Shown here one piece after another: positions 56,965-64,000 of a DNA stretch of 64,000 bases (positions are counted from its first letter, which is position 1; the number at the start of each line of letters is the position of its first letter). This DNA comes from Nectonema munidae (Eukaryota > Nematomorpha > Nectonematoida > Nectonematidae), in assembly GCA_030549495.1 (NCBI GenBank), contig JAUIRK010000754.1, positions 1 to 64,000 of the forward strand. Reading direction: 5' to 3'. The position numbers and the translations under genes were made by a program. Under the pieces are notes generated by a model, which did not search any database, was not told the origin of the DNA, and saw nothing but the letters and a program-made list of their open reading frames with translations.

Positions 56965-59373
56965 CTATGATTCCCAAACTGGGGGGGGGGGGGGGGGGGG
57001 GGGGAGCGTGAGATGGCTATAAGAGGGGCGTAAGGCCATCTGGAAAATATGACTATTTAGCAAGAAAACCAGAATATACCAGTCACGTGAGTGTTGCAGT
57101 TTATGTCTGTGATTGTGTGTGGTGTATAAAACTATGATTTATGACGTGATTATATTGTTAAAATTTATCTTGTTGACTGCATTGCAGTCACTGTATCTAT
57201 AGTATGTAATTATCCCTTACAGAAATATCGGTAGCAAAGAAAAGGAAGTTTGTCGACGAGTACATAAAGTTTGGCTTCACATTTACCGAGAAAAATGGAA
57301 TTCACATTCCTCAATGTGTCGTTTGCCATGCAGTTCTCAGCAATGACGCCTTAAGGCCTGGTCGCCTGGAACGTCATTTGAAGACAAACCATTCTGCACT
57401 GAAAAACAAGCCAAATAAGTTTTTCACAGCCAAACTTCACGAGTTAAAACGAATGAAGCTGGACACCACTGGAGCTTTTCATCAGGAGACATTCAAAGTG
57501 GTTGAAGCATCTTACGAACCCTCATTGCTTATTTCAAAAGCAAAAAAAGCTCATTCAGTTGGAGAGACTCTTGTAAAACCATGCTTACTGAGTGCTGCAG
57601 GTATTGTGCTTGGAGATGAAAGTCAGAAGAAGTTATCAAAAATATCTCTTTCTGACAACACTATGAAGCATCGGATTGATGAGATCTCATAGGCAAGTTT
57701 GGAGAAAATAACATCTCGCTTTTTTGCAATACAGTGTAATGAAACAACTAATGTTGCCCATTGTTGTCAGTTACTTGTTTACTCACGATTTATGGATGAA
57801 GGAACTTTGAAAGAAGAAATACTTTTCTCAGCAGAACTAGACACAACATCAAAGGCTTCAGATGTGTTTGCAAAAGTTTCAAATTTTTTTCAATATAATC
57901 TCTCATGGGAAAAGTTAGTCGGTGTCTGAACTGACGGTGCCCCGGGAATGCTGGATCACGTTCTGGATTCGTGAAGTTAGTCAAAGAAAAGAATCAAGCA
58001 ATAACTGCTACTCACTGTGTTATTCACAGGCAAGCCTTAGCTGCCAATACTCTACCAGATGAACTACCCTTGTCACTAAACTTGGACATTAAAGTAGTAA
58101 ATTTTGTGAAAAAGAGCTCTTTAAATTCTAGGCTTTTTACACCTTTGTACAGATTTAGGAAATGATCACAAATCTCTTCTTTTCAACAAAGAGGTCCGTT
58201 GGTTGTCCAAAGGAAATATGCTGAGTCGCCTATATGAGCTGAAGGATGAAGTGAAAGTTTTTCTACAAAGTCAAAAGAAAGAAAATTTACATGATGCATT
58301 CTCAGAGGAAAAGTTCCAGCATAAACTAGCATATCTTGTTGATTTTTTTTGAGGCAATCAACAACCTAAATTTGAAGCTTCAAGGGAGGAATGCAACCAT
58401 TATTGCACATTATGAAGCAATCAATGCTTTCACGGAGAAAATCCAACTTTAGAAACGTAAAGTACAAGCAGGGAATTTCTCTTCATTTTCTCATCTCAAT
58501 GAACTTATGTCTGAAAAGAATGATCTTGAACAGTATGGTGCAGACATGAAGAAAGAAATTTTATCTCATTTAGACTCCCTTGCTGAAGAATTTGTGCACT
58601 ATTTTCCAGATATTTCCATGGACTATTTGGAAGCTGATGCGAAACCCATTTAATATTAATGTAGACTTGCTGGGCGATCATCGGCAAGAGGAAGCCATAG
58701 ATTTGAAGTGTGACTCAACTGCGGCAGATAATTTCCAGACGACCATGAAGCTGGAAGAATTTTGGGTGAAATATCTCCCTATTTACCCTAAACTTGGAGA
58801 AGAAGCACTTATTGATCCCCTTTTCATCAACTTTTCTCTGTGAAGTTTGTTTCTCGACTCTTGTTGTACTGAAAACAAAACAGCGAAATCGACTGTTCGT
58901 GGGAAGTGAATTACGTTGTGCGTTGTCCTCTTTGAGGCCTAGAATTTCTGATCTAGTGAAAAAGAAACATCATCGATCCCACTCATAATTTAGTTTAGCT
59001 AAAGAAACTTTCAATTTTTTTTAGTGATAGTGTTGCAAGTTCCCTTTAATATTTTTTATTTATATAAATATATATATGGCAATTTCGCCATGCATGTGCA
59101 TGAACACGTACTAATTATTGCGGCACAATAAATGGCTTATGTTTGTATTACAAATGAATTTATTTGTCTTCATCCATGTGCACCAGGCAGGGATATATCT
59201 CCCTTTCCAAAACTTCCTAAAGATATAAAATTATAAAATGAAACTATTATGAATATACAAAGTTTATTATATTATGCATATCTTTTATATATGCTCCTTG
59301 GATATGAGGGGGGCGTGAGGATTTTATGGAAGTCAAAAGGGGGCCGTCAAGCAGAAAAGTTTGGGAACCACTG
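56965..59373 (+). mobile_element. hAT transposon with intact target duplications
   Basis: Left end CTATGATTCCCAAACTGGGG, right end (reversed) CAGTGGTTCCCAAACTTTTC. An exact 8-bp duplication ACTTAGAG flanks the element (56957-56964 and 59374-59381). Length is 2409 bp. A G-run of about 27 follows the left end. Inside is a BED-finger transposase with several breaks. The perfect duplication but damaged ORF suggests a moderately old insertion. Confidence 0.93.
57226..58987 (+). pseudogene. hAT transposase (ZBED5/FAM200-like), broken
   Basis: The order is: FVDEYIKFGFTFTEKNG and a BED zinc finger (CVVC...RLERHLKTNH, 57320-57395); the catalytic-domain start RFFAIQCNETTNVAHCCQLL (near 57720) with SFFQYNLSWEKLVGV..TDGAPGM; then an HCVIHRQALA..TLPDEL block (58010-58060), a VKFFLNSRLF region, WLSKGNM (near 58205), and the C-terminal dimerisation part FLCEVCFSTLVVLKTKQRNR (58830-58890) ending VKKKHHRSHS. 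Stops include TAG 57690-57692 and TGA 57927-57929, with frame changes near 57960, 58160, 58350, 58640 and 58800. Confidence 0.9.
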
Positions 59374-59381
59374 ACTTAGAG

Positions 59382-60355
59382 TGAACCATTGAAAGATACA
59401 ACTACCCCCTTCTTATGTGGGAAATAGGGTGCGCCAATAAAAAAAACCTGAAAAGCATTCATCCCAACTTCTTTCGAACCTACCACTGGTCAATGAGTTT
59501 CACTCAATTTTTTACGGCGAAAATAAAAAAATATAGAGAATACTTTCTGGGCCTAGAGAAAAAGAAACTCAAATGAAAAAGCTCTTAAATGATGTATTTG
59601 CAAGTCATCAATATCACATATAGATCAAATATCACAAGTCATTAATGACACAGTAAAAATTCATGCCCATTAGAATTGATAGCAAATTTTTAAATGTTTT
59701 TTTCTAATTTGTAACAATTGAACTGTATTCTATGTATACATTTTTTTTATATTTGCCGCCCCAGGCATATGCCCACACTGCCCCTCCATATATGAGGAGT
59801 CTGATCAAATTCCTAGTTGTGTTACTGCCTCCGATCATCAATGGACTAAAATCGAAATGACTATTAAACCAAGTGAACACATAATTAAAAAAAGTTTTAA
59901 AATATCCATTTAAAGACTTATACTTAAAACAAGAAAAATACTATCGAAAACCTACTCACAAGGGAAACAAGTCATTTAAAAATTGAAATAAAATATCAAA
60001 TTAATTCTACAATTAAAGGAAAGGAAAATTACATTTATAATCAAATTTTAATTTTGCATCTACATAAAATTTAGTTAAATTAAGTATTTTTTAAAAAAGT
60101 TTTTAAACTCCGTTCGTTCTAACTTCGCATAAATGCTATAATTTATCCATCTGTTTACATGTGTAGACAAGTGTTCTTAAAATCTTAAATTTTTATTTTT
60201 TTAATGCTAAAAAACATGTTATTTTAGGACGCTGCATTACTATTATATAACTTTAAGTCTAAATTAATGATATATCCACGAAACAGGAAATAATCTTCAA
60301 ATTCAAATACTATCAATAAGGTCTTTTTATATTTTAATAGTTCGTCTTTTTTGAC
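59382..60355. other. Unassigned spacer
   Basis: AT-rich. GCCGCCCCAGGCATATGCCC at 59756 resembles a degraded hAT end. No ORF of note. Confidence 0.4.
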
Positions 60356-60359
60356 GAAC

Positions 60360-60697
60360 GGGTCCCTGGTGACCCAGGTATAGTGTCCTTTCGATTGCTA
60401 AGCGGGTCACCGGTGACCATCCACTTCTTTTGATGTTCACAATCAATTACTCATTTTATAACAAAGTATTTCCAGGTGTACTTCTTTTAACGTCATGAAA
60501 GAAACACCACGTATATTATATATTGCATCATTTTTTTAAATTTTCTCTTTATTTATTGCGTCGCTATTTACCACATGGTAAGAAATCATTTATTATTTCA
60601 GACGCATGTGTATAGTTGTTTTATTTGTTTTATGATCAAAATTTTTTTTTCTTTTGTCTGAAAAGATTAAAACAAAGGGGTCACTCACTAGTGACCC
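60360..60697. repeat. Cluster of three GGTCAC..GTGACC palindromes
   Basis: GGGTCCCTGGTGACCC (60360-60375), GGGTCACCGGTGACC (60404-60418) and GGGTCACTCACTAGTGACCC (60678-60697) stand out as the only GC-rich motifs in about 800 bp of AT-rich DNA. They may be MITE ends or regulatory half-site pairs. Confidence 0.6.
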
Positions 60698-60904
60698 ATT
60701 AGTACATTGCAAATATCTATGCTCTAAAAAACTCTCATACCTAATTTTTTCAAATTACTAAACTCTTTTACTATTTTTTTATAATTCAAGGTTATTAACA
60801 CTATTATTTAAATTAGTTTTTAAATCTTTAACCTTTTGTAAAAATTATTTTATTTTGAAGAAAAAAGATAGTTTTGGGAACTTTGGATTAGGTGACTGGT
60901 CAAA

Positions 60905-61335
60905 ACCTCCGAAAGGCAAAACGTCCAAAACTAAAACGTCGAAAATCAAAACATGCCAAAATCAAAAAAGAATTTTTAATCTTCTTTCTAGATATTCTGA
61001 TTATACATGACCGTTTCAAAATATTATAACACTAATCAAAGCTAAGGAAAAGAACTATATCAGTTTTTAGATTTTTTAAACAATTTTTTTTGTTTTTTTC
61101 CAATTAAAAATGTATTAAACGCATGTAACTTAAACGAACAAAAATAAAAATGCAAATTTATGGTTACATGGCATTTTATGCAATTAACAATTTAGTTTAT
61201 TCAAGCATGAATTTATTTTTCTCATTTTTTTCAAAAGATACTCACATCGGTTTCTAGTCAAAATCCCCAAAAACTAAAATCCCCACTTCCAAAATTATAG
61301 AAAACTAAAATCCCCGATATTAAAATTCCCAAAAC
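60905..61335. repeat. Short AAAACTAAAA(C/T)(G/C)-type repeats
   Basis: Two patches (60905-60965 and 61255-61335) of the motif CCAAAACTAAAACGTC / CCCAAAACTAAAATCCCC, as found near ends of some DNA elements. No terminal structure was defined. Confidence 0.5.
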
Positions 61336-61344
61336 TAAAAATAA

Positions 61345-61974
61345 CATGAGCCAATGATATATTTAAAAAGAATAAATATTTTTTGATTTTTAAAGAATAT
61401 TTTTTGATTTATTAAAGAATATTTTTTGATTTTCGATTCTTCGATTACATGATTTTATATTGATTATTATTTGACAAATATATTAATTAATATCATGCAA
61501 ATTGCAAAAATATACTTAATAACTTTTGTTTTTTTTGTATGAAGTATATCAAATCTTACATCTACCAAAATATTAACAGAAAGTTTTATGTTTTTTGATT
61601 CTTTAGAGAATATTTTTCGATTCTTTGATTACAGAATTTTATTTTGATTATTTGACAGATATATTATTCGTGAAAAAATTGTAAAAATATAGGAAATAAC
61701 TTATGTAACATCGTCTCCCCGAATGAGGTATATCAAATCATACATCTAGCAAAATATGAACTTACAGGTTGGAGGTGAACCATCGAAGTACACAGGTATA
61801 TAGGTAAAAACATCGAAAAATACAGGTTGGAGGTGAATATTGTAGTATACAGGTATATAGATAATAACTTATGTAGCATCGTCTCGCCGAATGAGGTATA
61901 TTAAATCATACATCTAGCAAAATATGAACTTACAGGTTGGAGTAAACCCCCCCCCCCCCGGATGTGCGCCCCTG
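61345..61974. mobile_element. CAGGGG-family right end with internal satellite units
   Basis: Reverse-complement relatives of the intron 7 array (units with CATCTAGCAAAATATGAACT and ACAGGTTGGAGGTGAA) lead into a C-run and the terminus CCGGATGTGCGCCCCTG ending at 61974. The left terminus was not found. Confidence 0.7.
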
Positions 61975-63779
61975 TTTTAAAAATAAACTTAGGCAATTAG
62001 GGTTCTTTAAATTTGGAAACTATCGTCAAATTAATTCGATATTTTGCATCGCTTTCGTACACAACATGAAATATTACATCATAGAAGGATTTGTGATCAA
62101 TTGCACACTACACACTAACAAACACAACATGATATATTTTGATAACGATTCAAACAATGACGTAAACTTATCATACACTTCAAATACTTTGCTAGCAATT
62201 CGGTGCGAATTTCTAACATGCCTATAATATTCGGAGAGTAAACGCGTATATAAATGGCTGCCCAAGGGACTTCACCTATATTTTGCGCACGTAATTATGA
62301 AACGAATAAGCATGATGGATGTTGCATGAATTCTACACGAAAGCCATTCAACAGCATCCAAAACTCGTCTTCCTGTCATTTTTTTCAGCAATTGAAATGA
62401 TGCTACGAAGCATTCCTTAGCGAATATGCTGTTTGGAATTTTCGATAATCCCAAATTCAACGAAAAAGATTCTAAAGTCGCGAAGGAGGCAGAAACAAAG
62501 TATGTATGTTCTTAGCCCATTTAAGACCAATGTTTGTAAAGGGAACGCAGACGAACTCTTACTTTCAATAAATAGGAATCACTAATGTCGTCGGACTTGT
62601 TCGGTCGTAAACGAGTACTCCCTTTATTTGACTCTGAGGGCCCAAATTAGTAAGAATCCTTATTTAAAGCAAACGGTTTTCATTTCATGGCACACATTTG
62701 TTAAATTGGAGCGTCAAGGGTTAAAGTATATGACTTTTTTTTTCGAACAATAAGCAACTTCTCGTCTCAGAGAAAATACAGTCGATTAGGAGTCCTTTTC
62801 GCTATTATAATCCTAACGATGGGATTTTATGGGTATTCATCTAATTGTCGAGCTAGACTTTCACAAGCATTTCTGTTTATTTTGTGAACCCAAAGGCAGA
62901 ACAAAACATCTACATTGACGAGTCATTAGTGACATAATATGGTTGTGGAAGAACAACTTGTAGCAATTACAGCAATCAAGCAGACATCGCTCGCTATGTC
63001 AGTAGCTCCACGAGATCACTGTGGGTGCTTTCTATGTCGCCGTATATGCTCAGTTTTAAGATGAAAAGTAGAAATAGGCTCAGAAAAAGTTGCAATGTCG
63101 AATAGAGGAGTTGACGTTATATAAGCTATAAATAGCATTGAAAGGACAAAGAAACAACTCAGGAATAGTTAAATAGAGCTTAGTTAAACTTTCAAAGTTA
63201 AGTCTGTGATGCTAACAGGTGTTATACTGTACATTAAGTATGCATTCGTAAGATCTAAATGTTACTTCATTTATAGTCAAAAATTTGCGAAATAGTATAT
63301 TTTAGATATTTAGACCATATAGGCATTTATATTTAAAAAAGTTATCGACACTAGAGATACATAATATTTTTCTCATAAATGAATGATTACTAACCTTGAA
63401 CTCAAAAAGACTTTAAACAAAGTTTGCTTTACATTACCCAACCTCAACAATCTAGTTTTGGAATGGAGGAAAATTTTCGAGTTGAAATTAATGGCAAAAA
63501 TTAAAATTTCAAGGTTAAAGATAAAAAGATTTGGCATTGCGACATAAAAAGTAACATTATCACCACGTGGTGAAAATTAAAATAATAACCAACATCATCT
63601 TACTAATGCTAATTAATGTTGCATTAAAGATTCAATGAGTTGTTATATAAAGGTGAACAATCAGTTGTCTACCAAAATTAATAAAGACACACAAATATGC
63701 ATTGAGAAAAAAGTTCCGCAATCAAAAACGCACATTCGCCCTCCTTCATGTGATTTAAAGGGGGATAAAATTTACCCCT
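61975..63779. other. Unassigned right flank
   Basis: Less repetitive than the rest. Short ORFs at 61964-62227 and, reversed, 62460-62272 carry no recognisable domain. No splice-supported exons were seen. Confidence 0.35.
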
Positions 63780-63819
63780 CCCCCCCCCCCCCCAATAATT
63801 TTAAGGATGTGCGACCATG
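63780..63819. mobile_element. CAGGGG-family end, inverted
   Basis: A C-run, then AATAATTTTAAGGATGTGCG and a degraded ACCATG terminus: the reverse complement of the left end at 10778. No partner end is identified within the window. Confidence 0.65.
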
Positions 63820-64000
63820 GTTTATATGTGTTTACTAATTGTCGGAGTGGGTATACTGTATAATAGATCGAGAGAAGGAATCCGCTTAAAGCCTTTGTAG
63901 GTGTTATCTATTCAAACAACAGTTCAAAATGTTATCAAATGAAAAGGTACAGCAGAAGTTTTTTTATTCTTGGGTATGTGATATCTGACCCAAATTAAAT

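Noticed and set aside
56981-57006. G-run of about 27 as a G-quadruplex regulatory site
   Set aside because: It is the subterminal G-run of the hAT element; similar runs follow the ends of several elements here and vary in length.

Overview
The window is AT-rich eukaryotic DNA, most likely from an invertebrate animal. An arthropod such as a copepod would fit, but this is inferred from composition, GT-AG introns and the transposon mix; I could not check the species. It holds two host genes I can name and one unresolved set of exon-like signals. Almost everything else that can be recognised is transposon debris. I found no retroviral, LTR or Polinton-like copy, no rRNA or tRNA gene and no CRISPR array.

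FTSJ3/SPB1 (10311-40784, + strand) is the main gene. It encodes the nucleolar AdoMet-dependent 2'-O-methyltransferase and ribosome-assembly factor. I traced 12 exons joined by 11 GT-AG introns, and every splice phase agrees. The result is a 790-residue protein with the K-D-K-E catalytic tetrad and a Spb1 C-terminal domain. The coding sequence is only 2.4 kb of a 30.5 kb gene; the rest is intron, heavily filled by mobile elements. The second gene is an intronless PP1 glycogen-targeting subunit (PPP1R3 family, 48773-50119, - strand), with an RVxF-type PP1 docking motif and a CBM21 glycogen-binding domain.

Layout: 1-4.5 kb, a broken CR1/Jockey-type LINE. 4.5-10.3 kb, a piggyBac-like end, an unclassified mobile-element-like ORF, a 738-bp palindromic MITE, a satellite-like array, a hAT fossil and a LINE fragment. 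10.3-40.8 kb, FTSJ3. Its intron 1 is a Russian-doll insertion: an internally deleted Merlin transposon contains a CAGGGG-ended hAT-like element, which contains a long-TIR MULE, smaller MITEs and a SINE. Other introns hold a piggyBac transposase fossil (intron 2), MITEs (4 and 5), a near-perfect 128-bp hairpin (7), a hAT fossil (8), a Tigger-like MITE (10) and two back-to-back Tigger/pogo elements (11). 40.8-48.7 kb, a hAT end and a minus-strand LINE split at TTAA by a 1.5-kb piggyBac-like MITE carrying two tandem arrays. 48.7-50.2 kb, PPP1R3. 53.0-54.0 kb, a GC-richer patch with exon-like signals. 57.0-59.4 kb, a hAT element with intact 8-bp target duplications. 60.3-64.0 kb, palindromic motifs and CAGGGG-family ends.

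Nothing indicates functional cooperation between the two host genes. The strongest new signals are the layered insertion history in FTSJ3 intron 1, the families linked across the window by shared ends or arrays, and long inverted repeats that would be transcribed inside FTSJ3 pre-mRNA.
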